DNA of 32,586 nucleotides from an uncultured Lachnospiraceae bacterium (GTDB taxonomy: Bacteria > Bacillota > Clostridia > Lachnospirales > Lachnospiraceae), in contig CANQSK010000017.1 of NCBI GenBank assembly GCA_947626475.1, positions 1 to 32,586 on the forward strand. Direction: 5' to 3'. Both the position numbers and the translations under genes were made by a program. Below, piece after piece: positions 1 through 7,450 of this stretch. How positions within the stretch are numbered: position 1 is the stretch's first letter; every line of letters starts with the position of its first letter. Under the pieces are notes generated by a model that saw only the letters and a list, made by a program, of their open reading frames with translations, made no database searches and had not been told where the DNA came from.

Positions 1-45
1 GAAAGTCAGCAGTTATGGCTAAAAAGATCACTAACAGAGTGAAAA

Positions 46-205
46 CACCACAAAAGAGAGAAGCTCTTCTAGGAAACGCGGGGAATGTCAAAGAAACACC
101 AGAAAAGAGAGAAGCTTTAGTGCATCCCCCAAGAATGGAGAAGATCTTCTAGGGAAGTTGGTGAAACACCAAGAAATGGAGAAGAATCACCAAGTTTTGG
201 AGAAG
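46..205. repeat. Five degenerate 18-bp purine-rich repeat units
   Basis: The first 375 bases hold no convincing gene. Five 18-bp units fit a consensus close to CACCAAGAAATGGAGAAG: 46-63, 97-114, 126-143, 167-184 and 188-205. The last two are separated by only three bases (21-bp period); the others are 29-51 bp apart. Between units lie palindromes: AGAAGATCTTCT at 139-150, its near copy at 59-70, and TTGGTG-aaa-CACCAA at 158-172. The units are too irregular in spacing and too diverged for a CRISPR. They could be a decayed intergenic repeat family or part of an older mobile element next to the insertion sequence. I do not recognise the family. Confidence 0.55.
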
Positions 206-336
206 AACCTAAGTTTCCTTATTATAGGAAGATAGGTAATTGCGAAACCCTTTGACAAATTAACCACTGACAAGCAGGGGCCTCAAATAAGGGCAGTTTT
301 TTGAGGAGGTGCGTGAGAAAAAGGATTTAAGGGCAC

Positions 337-363
337 AAAAACAGGGCAGATGCGGATATCTGC
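337..363 (-). terminator. Weak intrinsic terminator after the transposase
   Basis: Read on the minus strand, GCAGAT and ATCTGC (plus positions 346-351 and 358-363) pair around a six-base loop, followed within three bases by TGTTTTTG. It lies 28 bases past the transposase stop codon. The stem is short, so this is a modest call. Confidence 0.35.
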
Positions 364-390
364 TGTCAGAGTCTTATGAATCGGGGCCGG

Positions 391-1845
391 CTATGCCACC
401 AATGGTTTCAAGCTGCGTATGAATTGGTGCTTATGCAGCTTATCGGCTACCATCACCGTAACAAGCTGGGTGATCCCGGCAAGCAGCAGGTCCGCATGGA
501 GGGTCTTTTCATTCTGTGTTTTGCGCCCTGCAAGACAGAAACTGTCCTTGAAGTGGTTAATGGATTTTTCCACGTTCACGCGGACTTTGTAGGTGGAATC
601 CCATTCCTGCGTGCCGCGGACGGTTCCGGGATACGCACGGAGGTTCTGTTCCGGATAGATATAGATCATTCTTCCGCAGGAAGAAGCAGTACAGGGATTG
701 TCACAATGGCAGATGCGTTTGGTTCTTTTGGCAGCGCTGTCCCGTTCCCATTTCATCTTCGGGCAGACAAATTTCATAGTTGGGAGCCCGCAGCGTAGGG
801 GCCTGTTTCCTTCACGCTTCATTGGAAGGGAAGCATCCCGTGGACAGCAGGGGATACCGTCTTCATTGACAGGATAATCCTCCCCTTCGATCTTCAGCTT
901 GTTTTTCAGGGGGATATATGCTTTTTCGAAGGAAGTTTCCTGCAGGAGGTATTTGTAGATCTCAATGGAATCGAAAGCCGCGTCTCCCAGAAATGACTTC
1001 GGATGAATAAGCGGATGTTTCCGGAAGAAATCCTTCAGTGTGGGGACAAGCGCTTTGGAATCTGCAAGGGATTTATCTTCATCCGGGGAATCGGATTTCT
1101 TTCCGAGCACGATTTCCGGATGGGCTGAGAGGAAATCACGGTTGTAAAAGCGGATATCCCGGACAATGCCGAGGCCGTTCGTAACCATGCCGAATTTATA
1201 GGCATAACAGAAGTGGCCGTTTATATACATCTGCTGTATGGCGGGATTGGCGGCGGCATGGGAGGGCATGGATCCATAAGCGGCTTTATAGGGGTCAAAA
1301 GAATCCTCCAGGCCATTTGCTTTTTTAAAGGATTTAAGCTGTCTGATGATACGGTTGGCGTATTTGGGATTGTTTTCCGTGACCCAGGCCTCAATCCCGG
1401 AGGTGTCAAACAAAGCCATGGAGGCTTTCTCGCTGTCAATGCGCTGGCAGATGGGCTCGGTGAGGTCGACCATACGGTCAAACATAGCCTGAAGATCGGG
1501 AAGGAAATCCTGTTTGAAGCGGGTAAATTTGGAAGCATCGGGAACGACATCAAAGCCGCAGAACTCACGCAGTTCCCGGGAGTATTTGAGGAAGATGATC
1601 AGGAGGGAAACGGTAGGGATGGAGAAAATGAGCTGTAACAAAAGAGCCCTGAGCATCGGATACAGGAGATGCCTGCGGGGTCTGCCGGTGGAAGCATAGA
1701 AATGCGAGACAAAGGACGGCGGAACAATTTCATCCAGGTCAATGGTATCTTCGAGGATCTGGAGGAAGTGATATTTGTCATTATCAAATTTATTTTGGCA
1801 ATCGGTAAAAAAATCTGCCAAAGAAAGCTGTTTGTATGTTATCAT
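391..1845 (-). CDS. IS1182-family DDE transposase
   Basis: This encodes the transposase that moves the surrounding insertion sequence by cutting and joining DNA with a DDE (RNase H-fold) active site. The start at 1845 (MITYKQLSLADFF) is preferred because the minus strand carries AAAGGAG ten bases upstream (plus 1856-1862); an in-frame start at 1905 would add 20 residues but would run through the likely promoter. The protein is 484 residues. Numbered from the upstream start, the probable triad is D167 (LFDTSG), D308 (FLGDAAFD) and E446 (VNVEKSINHFK), with a cysteine-rich stretch at about 353-410 (CC, CHC, C and C) typical of IS1182/DUF772-type transposases. The N-terminal segment (about residues 60-150) resembles the DUF772 region. 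No frameshift or stop interrupts the gene, so it may be active. It is the only gene transcribed leftward in the window. Confidence 0.93.
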   Translation of the reverse strand: MITYKQLSLADFFTDCQNKFDNDKYHFLQILEDTIDLDEIVPPSFVSHFYASTGRPRRHLLYPMLRALLLQLIFSIPTVSLLIIFLKYSRELREFCGFDVVPDASKFTRFKQDFLPDLQAMFDRMVDLTEPICQRIDSEKASMALFDTSGIEAWVTENNPKYANRIIRQLKSFKKANGLEDSFDPYKAAYGSMPSHAAANPAIQQMYINGHFCYAYKFGMVTNGLGIVRDIRFYNRDFLSAHPEIVLGKKSDSPDEDKSLADSKALVPTLKDFFRKHPLIHPKSFLGDAAFDSIEIYKYLLQETSFEKAYIPLKNKLKIEGEDYPVNEDGIPCCPRDASLPMKREGNRPLRCGLPTMKFVCPKMKWERDSAAKRTKRICHCDNPCTASSCGRMIYIYPEQNLRAYPGTVRGTQEWDSTYKVRVNVEKSINHFKDSFCLAGRKTQNEKTLHADLLLAGITQLVTVMVADKLHKHQFIRSLKPLVA

Positions 1846-1895
1846 ATAGGTGCAACTCCTTTCTGGTGGATGGTTGATTGTTACTGGACATTTCA

Positions 1896-1904
1896 ATTTT
1901 ACCA
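1896..1904 (-). promoter_or_regulatory. Extended -10 promoter for the transposase
   Basis: On the minus strand the sequence reads TGGTAAAAT, an extended -10 element (TGN-TAAAAT). It lies about 50 bases before the preferred start codon and ahead of the AAAGGAG site. No clear -35 is visible. Its position argues against the upstream start at 1905. Confidence 0.35.
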
Positions 1905-1965
1905 TAAATCAGTGAGGAGTTGTTTTATTTTGTAACAAAAAAGATGCCGTATTTATGCGGTTTCT

Positions 1966-1982
1966 GGCGTTTCGCAAACGCC
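1966..1982. other. Perfect 7-bp stem-loop between the insertion sequence and cls
   Basis: GGCGTTT (1966-1972) and AAACGCC (1976-1982) form a perfect stem with a three-base CGC loop. A second, wobble-containing hairpin CCGTA-ttta-TGCGG lies just before it at about 1947-1960. On the + strand no T-tract follows. The structure may be the subterminal part of the insertion sequence, or the palindromic target it entered. It lies only 19 bases before the cls ribosome binding site. Confidence 0.4.
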
Positions 1983-2013
1983 TAGATAAATAAAAAGGAC
2001 AGGAGGTGCGGAC

Positions 2014-3537
2014 ATGGGAGTGATATTGGAGAATGGCGCTGCCGTCTGGGGATGGCTCATGGAGCACCTTCTTTATATCAATCTGATCCTTTCGGTAGTG
2101 ATCGTGTTTTTTCAGCGCAGAGACCCGAAGGCCGTGTGGACGTGGCTTCTTGCGCTTTATTTTGTGCCGATCTTCGGATTTCTGCTGTACCTGGTGCTGT
2201 GTCAGGATTACAGGAAGAGCAAAATGTTCCGGGTAAAAGAGGTGGAGGACCGGCTCTGGTATTCCGCCCGCATACAGGAGGAGGCCCTTCAGGGTGCCGT
2301 GGAGCAGCTGCCGGAGTCCCGCTGGAGAGATTACGAGGCGCTGGTGCTCTACAACCTGGAGACCTCCGGCGCGGTTCTGACCATGGACAATACGGTGGAT
2401 ATTTTTACTGACGGCCGGGAGAAGTTCCGCGATCTGATGGAGGAAATGGAGCGGGCGTCCCAGTATATCCATATCCAGTATTACATTATCAAAAATGACG
2501 AGCTGTTCCAGGCGATGATTCCGCTCCTGAAGAGGAAGGTGAAGGAGGGAGTGGAGGTCCGTCTGCTGTACGACGGCATGGGCGGACGTTTTATGCCGGA
2601 ACGGGTCTGGCGGGAGCTGAGAGAGGCGGGAATCCGGGTGGGAGAGTTTTTCCCGGCGCTCCTTGGCCGTCTTCAGCTGCGCGTCAATTACCGGAATCAT
2701 CGGAAGATCGTGGTGATCGACGGAAAAGTCGGTTATGTGGGCGGGTTCAATATCGGACGCGAATACATTTCTCAGGATACGAAGATCGGATACTGGCGGG
2801 ATACCCACTTGAAGTTTCGCGGCAGCGCCGTCTACAGCCTGCAGATCCGGTTTGCCCTGGACTGGAACTACGCGGTAAAGGAAAATCTGTTTAAGGACGG
2901 CAGGTACTTTGGTCTGGCCCCGGCGGATATGGCTGTGCCGGAGGCGGATAAAATCACGGAGGCTATGAAGACGGCTTATTATGGCCGGAAGGTGATGGTT
3001 CAGATTATCGCCAGCGGTCCCGACGCCAGCAACCGGCAGATCCGCAACAATTATATGCAGCTGATTTATCATGCCCGCCGCCATATTTACATTCAGACGC
3101 CTTATTTCATTCCGGATGACGCGGTGCTGTCGGCTCTGAAATTCGCGGCAGAGTCCGGCGTGGATGTACGCCTGATGATCCCCTGCAAGCCGGATCATCC
3201 CTTTGTCTACTGGGCGACCTACTCTTATGTGGGAGATCTGCTGGCGGCAGGGGCCAGGTGCTATACTTATGAAAACGGATTTCTCCACGCCAAGGACGTT
3301 ATGGTGGACGGACTGGTCAGCTGCTGCGGCACGGCCAACATGGATATCCGCAGCTTTGAACTGAATTTTGAGGTCAACGCGACGATTTACGACGAGGATG
3401 TTACCAGAAGGCTGGAGCAGGCTTTCCTGGAAGATCTGCGGCGCTGCCGCGAGGTGACAAGGGAGAGCTACGCTCAGAGAGGGCTGTGGATTCGGGTGAA
3501 GGAGCAGTGCAGCAGGCTGCTGTCCCCGCTTTTGTAG
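2014..3537 (+). CDS. cls: Cardiolipin synthase (phospholipase D family)
   Basis: The enzyme condenses two phosphatidylglycerols into cardiolipin and glycerol at the cytoplasmic membrane. At 507 residues it has the usual bacterial Cls length. Two N-terminal transmembrane helices (about residues 18-34 and 42-63) precede two phospholipase D domains. The catalytic HKD motifs are complete: H229-x-K231-x4-D236 followed by GGFNIG, and H425-x-K427-x4-D432 followed by GTANMD. The start is supported by AGGAGGTG at 2001-2008, five bases upstream. The gene lies directly after the insertion sequence, so its native promoter may have been displaced; no good promoter is visible in the 110 bases upstream. Downstream are other membrane genes (CmpB-like, plsC), consistent with a lipid-related neighbourhood. 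Function is secure at family level. Confidence 0.95.
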   Translation: MGVILENGAAVWGWLMEHLLYINLILSVVIVFFQRRDPKAVWTWLLALYFVPIFGFLLYLVLCQDYRKSKMFRVKEVEDRLWYSARIQEEALQGAVEQLPESRWRDYEALVLYNLETSGAVLTMDNTVDIFTDGREKFRDLMEEMERASQYIHIQYYIIKNDELFQAMIPLLKRKVKEGVEVRLLYDGMGGRFMPERVWRELREAGIRVGEFFPALLGRLQLRVNYRNHRKIVVIDGKVGYVGGFNIGREYISQDTKIGYWRDTHLKFRGSAVYSLQIRFALDWNYAVKENLFKDGRYFGLAPADMAVPEADKITEAMKTAYYGRKVMVQIIASGPDASNRQIRNNYMQLIYHARRHIYIQTPYFIPDDAVLSALKFAAESGVDVRLMIPCKPDHPFVYWATYSYVGDLLAAGARCYTYENGFLHAKDVMVDGLVSCCGTANMDIRSFELNFEVNATIYDEDVTRRLEQAFLEDLRRCREVTRESYAQRGLWIRVKEQCSRLLSPLL

Positions 3538-3568
3538 AGAAAAAAGTGCCGGTTCGCGCCGCAGGTGT

Positions 3569-4060
3569 ATGAAACTTAATCGGCGGCGCATACTAAGCAC
3601 CATGAAAGCGATAACCTATATTCGGGAAACAGGAGTTAATTTCTTTAAATGCGGGGTGGCCGGCTGGTGTTTGGAGGTGATCTTTACTTCCGTCGAGTCC
3701 GTTATGGCCAGGGACTGGAGACTGATGGGCCAAACGTCTCTTCTGATGTTTCCCATCTACGGCATGGGGGCTATGCTGGCGCCTATCGGACGGGGAGTGG
3801 ACCGGTGGCTTTGTACAGGTCCCGGGGAACCCATAGGGCGGCGGGACAGGATCATGCGTCATGGATTTTTATACATGGTGCTGATTTTTACGATGGAATA
3901 TGCCTCCGGCTTCTGGCTTCGCAGCAAGGGCATATGCCCCTGGGATTATACAGGCCGCCACTCAAATATCAATGGGCTTATCCGTCTGGATTTTGCCCCT
4001 CTGTGGTTCGGGACCGGGCTGCTGTTCGAGCTTATCACCCGGAAAAAATCTGAGTTTTAG
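3569..4060 (+). CDS. CmpB-like integral membrane protein (putative ABC-transporter type IV family)
   Basis: A small polytopic membrane protein (163 residues) that fits the Clostridia family annotated as putative ABC-transporter type IV / CmpB (PF06541). Hallmarks are an opening FKCGVAGWCLEVIF helix, a central FPIYGMGAM helix, and a C-terminal FAPLWFGTGLLFE helix, with a conserved WDYTGRHSNINGLI segment before the last helix. The biochemical role of this family is not established despite the name. Two starts are possible: ATG at 3569, with a CAGGTG very close to it, and ATG at 3602 (MKAITYIRETG), which would remove a basic 11-residue leader; neither has an ideal ribosome binding site. The gene lies 31 bases after cls and may be co-transcribed with it. 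Confidence 0.75.
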   Translation: MKLNRRRILSTMKAITYIRETGVNFFKCGVAGWCLEVIFTSVESVMARDWRLMGQTSLLMFPIYGMGAMLAPIGRGVDRWLCTGPGEPIGRRDRIMRHGFLYMVLIFTMEYASGFWLRSKGICPWDYTGRHSNINGLIRLDFAPLWFGTGLLFELITRKKSEF

Positions 4061-4062
4061 TC

Positions 4063-4090
4063 TTGTATTTTCAAAAGAACATTGTATAAT
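4063..4090 (+). promoter_or_regulatory. Sigma-A-type promoter for plsC-pheA
   Basis: TTGTAT (4063-4068) and a perfect TATAAT (4085-4090) are separated by 16 bases, just after the stop codon of the CmpB-like gene. Transcription would begin near 4097, immediately at the foot of the leader hairpin at 4098-4127. Confidence 0.7.
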
Positions 4091-4097
4091 ATCAGTA

Positions 4098-4127
4098 AAG
4101 CCATAGAAGGTAACGTCTCTATGGCTT
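4098..4127 (+). promoter_or_regulatory. Leader stem-loop at the 5' end of the plsC transcript
   Basis: AAGCCATAGA (4098-4107) and TCTATGGCTT (4118-4127) are perfect 10-bp complements around a ten-base loop. The hairpin begins at the expected first transcribed base and is followed by ATTTCTC, a poor T-tract, so it is a weak candidate attenuator or a 5' mRNA-stabilising structure. The plsC start codon lies 27 bases past the stem. Confidence 0.5.
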
Positions 4128-4154
4128 ATTTCTCAAAAAGGACTGTCTGCCGCT

Positions 4155-4901
4155 ATGATAAGATTCCTCATTCTCTGTATAATTTTAGGCTCATTTTTAG
4201 TGTTCAGCATCCCAATCCTGGTGGTGGAATATTTTGTCGGGCAAAAGAAACCGGAGTGGAAGGACAAATCCAGCCTGGCCATTGTGAAGTTTATGTTCCG
4301 ACTGTTTCTGTCCGTCGCCGGAGTACATATTACAGTGAAGGGAATGGAGAATATCCCGGATGACCGGGCGGTTTTGTATGTGGGGAACCACCGCAGCTAT
4401 TTTGACATTCTGGTAGGTTATGTGACTGTGCCGACGCTCATGGGCTTTATTGCCAAGAAGGAGATGCAGCGGTATCCGTCTCTGAACCGCTGGATGGAGA
4501 ATGTCCACTGCCTGTTTCTGGACCGGGAGAATATCCGGGAGGGCTTGAAGACAATTCTTCAGGGAATCGAGCAGGTGAAGGCCGGCATCTCCGTGTGGAT
4601 TTTCCCGGAGGGAACCAGGAACCGGAATGAGGACATTCTGGAAATGCTTCCCTTTAAGGAGGGCAGCCTGAAGATCGCGGAGAAGGCAAAGAGCCCGGTA
4701 ATTCCCGTGGCCATCACCGGAACGGCGGAGATTTTTGAGAAGCATATTCCGGCGGTGCGTCCGGCGGATGTGACCATAGAATTCGGGAAACCCTTCTATA
4801 TCTCGGATTTGCCGAAGGATGAGCGAAAATTTGCCGGTACCTACACACGGGACCGGATTCTTGAGATGTTGCGAAAAGAAAAAGAAAGCAGGACGGCATA
4901 A
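4155..4901 (+). CDS. plsC: 1-acyl-sn-glycerol-3-phosphate acyltransferase
   Basis: PlsC transfers a fatty acyl group to the sn-2 position of lysophosphatidic acid, giving phosphatidic acid, the precursor of all membrane phospholipids. The protein is 248 residues, normal for the family. An N-terminal hydrophobic helix (about residues 3-27) anchors it to the membrane. The catalytic HX4D motif is NHRSYFD at 78-84, and the glycerophosphate-binding motif is FPEGTR at 150-155. An AAAGGA about 12 bases upstream supports the start. The gene has its own promoter and leader hairpin, and its stop codon touches the GTG start of pheA, so the two are coupled. The lipid role matches cls upstream; the link to aromatic amino acid synthesis downstream is probably only transcriptional. 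Confidence 0.94.
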   Translation: MIRFLILCIILGSFLVFSIPILVVEYFVGQKKPEWKDKSSLAIVKFMFRLFLSVAGVHITVKGMENIPDDRAVLYVGNHRSYFDILVGYVTVPTLMGFIAKKEMQRYPSLNRWMENVHCLFLDRENIREGLKTILQGIEQVKAGISVWIFPEGTRNRNEDILEMLPFKEGSLKIAEKAKSPVIPVAITGTAEIFEKHIPAVRPADVTIEFGKPFYISDLPKDERKFAGTYTRDRILEMLRKEKESRTA

Positions 4902-6029
4902 GTGGATTTACAGGAGATTCGTGGAAAACTGGACGAGGTGGACAGGCAGCTGGTGGCGCTGATGGAGCAGCGGCTGGCCCTGGGCCGCCAGGTGGCGGAA
5001 TATAAGATCGGCACGGGAAAGCCTGTGCTTGACAGAGAGCGGGAGCGGCAGAAGATCGAGGCGGTCCGGGAGCTGGCTGCCGGTGATTTTAACAAGCAGG
5101 CGGCGGAGGATATGATCACCCAGATGATCGCGGTCAGCCGGAAGCTGCAGTATAAGATACTGGGCAGCAGAGGAAAGCAGCCGGATATGGGATTCCAACA
5201 GGTGGAGGCCATTGAGAAGGCCGGCGCCCGCGTCGTATATCAGGGCGTGGAGGGGGCGTATGCCCATGGAGCCGCCCTGCAGTATTTTGGCGATGATGTG
5301 GACGCGTTTCACGTGAGGACCTGGGAGGAGGCAATGTCTGCCGTGGAGCGGGGAGACGCCGACTATGCGGTAATTCCCATTGAAAATTCCTCGGCGGGGG
5401 CCGTGGCGGACAACTACGATCTGATGATATCCCATGAAAATGTGATCGTAGCGGAAACATTTCTGCCGGTAAGCCATTGTCTTTTGGGACTTCCCGGCGC
5501 GGAATTGTCGGATGTCAGGACCGTGTATTCCCATCCTCAGGCGCTGATGCAGTGCTCCAGATATCTGAACGGCCATTCGGACTGGCGGCAGATCAGTGTG
5601 GAGAATACGGCTGTGGCGGCAAGGAAGGTAGTGGCGGACGGCGACAAAAGCCAGGCTGCCGTGGCAAGCCAGGTGGCGGGAAAGCTGTACGGTCTGAAAG
5701 AGCTTGCCCGGTCCATCAATCACAATAAGGAAAACACTACCCGCTTCCTGATCCTTTCCCGCAGGAAGGTTTACTGCAGGAATGCCGGGAAGGTCAGCAT
5801 CTGTTTTGAGCTGCCCCACAGGAGCGGTACTCTCTACAACATGCTGGGCAATTTTATTTACAACGGCGTGAACATGGTGATGATCGAGTCGCGGCCCATT
5901 CCCGGAAGGAACTGGGAATACCGATTCTTTGTGGATATTGAGGGCAATTTAAGCCAGCCTGATATTCAGAACGCCCTGCTGGCTGTCTCGGAGGAGGCGG
6001 CCAACATGCGGATTCTGGGAAATTACTGA
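4902..6029 (+). CDS. pheA: Bifunctional chorismate mutase / prephenate dehydratase (P-protein)
   Basis: The P-protein converts chorismate to prephenate and then to phenylpyruvate, the committed steps to phenylalanine. All three expected domains are present in 375 residues: an AroQ-type chorismate mutase (about 1-88, with the RGKLDEVDRQLVAL opening and the LDRERE helix), a prephenate dehydratase domain (about 111-290, opening VVYQGVEGAYA, with the catalytic TRF at 280-282), and an ACT regulatory domain (about 298-372) carrying ESRP at 329-332, the phenylalanine-binding motif. Feedback inhibition by phenylalanine is therefore expected. The start is GTG at 4902, directly after the plsC stop, with GCAGGACG upstream; this implies translational coupling. 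No tRNA-Phe T-box leader is visible in front of the gene. Confidence 0.95.
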   Translation: MDLQEIRGKLDEVDRQLVALMEQRLALGRQVAEYKIGTGKPVLDRERERQKIEAVRELAAGDFNKQAAEDMITQMIAVSRKLQYKILGSRGKQPDMGFQQVEAIEKAGARVVYQGVEGAYAHGAALQYFGDDVDAFHVRTWEEAMSAVERGDADYAVIPIENSSAGAVADNYDLMISHENVIVAETFLPVSHCLLGLPGAELSDVRTVYSHPQALMQCSRYLNGHSDWRQISVENTAVAARKVVADGDKSQAAVASQVAGKLYGLKELARSINHNKENTTRFLILSRRKVYCRNAGKVSICFELPHRSGTLYNMLGNFIYNGVNMVMIESRPIPGRNWEYRFFVDIEGNLSQPDIQNALLAVSEEAANMRILGNY

Positions 6030-6066
6030 GAAAGTCCCTTCTGCGGGACACGGAAAGGATACGGCA

Positions 6067-7416
6067 ATGGAATCATTGATCTTATATCGGAATCTGACAC
6101 ATCAGCGGCTGTTTGACGATATGGCGGCGCTGCTGGGATTTGTGCCGGAGGCACATATGTCCGGCATAGGGACGCCGCTTCCGGCGGCGCATGCTCCGGA
6201 GCCTTTTTCCTGCGCCAATCAGCTGATCGAACTGGCGGCGGACTACGGCTTTGAGGGAAATCTGTGGCACTGCTTTCTGGCCTTCTGCCTGGCGGAACAT
6301 GAGAATGCCTACAGCACCGCCTGCGAGATCCGCGGCGATGTGGGCGGAACTTTAAGCCGCCTGGCAGGACATGATTTTGCCGTGTTTAAGGGACTGTTTG
6401 ACTGTGATATCACCGTCCTTGACAGGACGGACGGCGGCGCGGAGACGGAGCCTGCGGGACGGGCGGACCGGACAGGGGGAATCTGGCGGGAGCTGGCGGA
6501 TTTCAGACCCTCCGGGGACGGCGGACATATTTTCAACCAGCGGGTCCGGGACCGGATCATTGAGCTTTCCGTGACTCTCGGGCAGGCGGCCGGCGTGGAG
6601 CAGTTCCAGGCGGCGGTGGCCCAGTTCTATCAGGAGTACGGCGTAGGCAAGTACGGCCTGAACAAGGCCTTCCGGGTGGAGGACGAGGGGCCGGTGGCAA
6701 AGACGGTTCCCATCGTCAATGTGGAGCATGTGTATCTGGACGATATCGTAGGGTATCAGGCCCAGAAACAGAAGCTGATCGAGAATACGGAAGCGTTCCT
6801 GGCCGGGAGGGCTGCCAACAATGTACTGCTGTTCGGCGACGCCGGTACCGGCAAATCCTCCTGCATCAAGGCGATCTTAAATAAATATTACGACAGGGGC
6901 CTGCGGATCATAGAGGTTTACAAGCATCAGTTTCACGCCCTTTCCTCCATCCTGGAGCAGGTTCAGGACCGGAATTACCGGTTTATCATCTACATGGATG
7001 ACCTTTCTTTTGAGGAGAGCGAGCTGGAGTATAAGTACCTGAAGGCCATTATCGAGGGCGGGCTGGGCAGAAAGCCCAAGAACGTGCTGATCTACGCCAC
7101 GTCCAACCGGCGCCATCTGATTCGTGAGAAGTTCAGCGACAAGAGGGAGCTGGATGATGAACTGCATTCCAACGATACCGTTCAGGAGAAGCTGTCGCTG
7201 GTGGCCCGGTTCGGCGTTACTATCTATTTTGGCAGGCCGGACAAGAAAGAGTTCCAGAACATAGTCAAAGTGCTGGCCAGCCGGTATCAGGTGGTGATGC
7301 CGGAGGAGGAGCTTCTGGCGGAGGCCAACAAGTGGGAGCTGAGTCACGGCGGATTGTCCGGAAGGACGGCGGTCCAGTTCATTACGTATCTTCTGGGGAC
7401 CAGACAGGTCGAGTGA
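6067..7416 (+). CDS. AAA+ ATPase of the DUF815 family with N-terminal extension
   Basis: A 449-residue P-loop ATPase. The C-terminal part (about 215-445) matches the DUF815 AAA+ family: the lead-in VNVEHVYLDDIVGY, Walker A GDAGTGKSS at 257-265, Walker B FIIYMDDLSF at 306-315, a sensor-1 strand LIYATSNRRHL at 341-351, and the C-terminal SGRTAVQF. The first 200 residues are an extension not needed for the ATPase; its middle (about 120-150) is Gly/Asp/Arg-rich and probably a linker. The DUF815 family has no settled function. AAAGGA upstream supports the ATG start. The gene follows pheA by 37 bases and precedes ppx by 34, so it probably belongs with the polyphosphate genes. A role as a remodelling ATPase for one of them is only inference. 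Confidence 0.88.
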   Translation: MESLILYRNLTHQRLFDDMAALLGFVPEAHMSGIGTPLPAAHAPEPFSCANQLIELAADYGFEGNLWHCFLAFCLAEHENAYSTACEIRGDVGGTLSRLAGHDFAVFKGLFDCDITVLDRTDGGAETEPAGRADRTGGIWRELADFRPSGDGGHIFNQRVRDRIIELSVTLGQAAGVEQFQAAVAQFYQEYGVGKYGLNKAFRVEDEGPVAKTVPIVNVEHVYLDDIVGYQAQKQKLIENTEAFLAGRAANNVLLFGDAGTGKSSCIKAILNKYYDRGLRIIEVYKHQFHALSSILEQVQDRNYRFIIYMDDLSFEESELEYKYLKAIIEGGLGRKPKNVLIYATSNRRHLIREKFSDKRELDDELHSNDTVQEKLSLVARFGVTIYFGRPDKKEFQNIVKVLASRYQVVMPEEELLAEANKWELSHGGLSGRTAVQFITYLLGTRQVE

Positions 7417-7450
7417 AAGATAGATTTGTGGAAAGAGGGAGGGAAGGATT

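Larger units (their letters stand above)
240..1977 (-). mobile_element. IS1182-family insertion sequence (ends tentative)
   Basis: One full-length transposase gene sits in an otherwise gene-free interval of about 2 kb, as expected of a single-ORF insertion sequence. The only inverted match I found outside the gene on both sides is TTGCGAAAC at 240-248 and its reverse complement GTTTCGCAA at 1969-1977. These would make an element of about 1.74 kb, within the usual IS1182 size range. The match is only 9 bp and no target duplication is evident, so the ends are a guess. The right candidate end falls inside a perfect stem-loop at 1966-1982. Confidence 0.35.

Noticed and set aside
46-205. Repeat tract as a CRISPR array
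   Set aside because: Units are only 18 bp, diverged from each other, and irregularly spaced (21 to 51 bp); no cas genes are in the window.
376-798. Plus-strand open frame inside the transposase gene
   Set aside because: Entirely antisense to the conserved transposase C-terminus, with no upstream ribosome binding site.
1909-3603. Long antisense open frame over cls (564 codons)
   Set aside because: It lies opposite a clear PLD-family gene, its translation lacks recognisable domains, and it arises from the GC-rich codon use of the real gene.
4082-4363. A 93-codon frame before plsC
   Set aside because: It would start at an ATG-less promoter region (the TATAAT lies inside it), and overlaps plsC in another frame.
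6034-6049. GTCCC/GGGAC hairpin between pheA and the AAA+ gene as a terminator
   Set aside because: Only five base pairs and no following T-tract; the next gene is 18 bases away.
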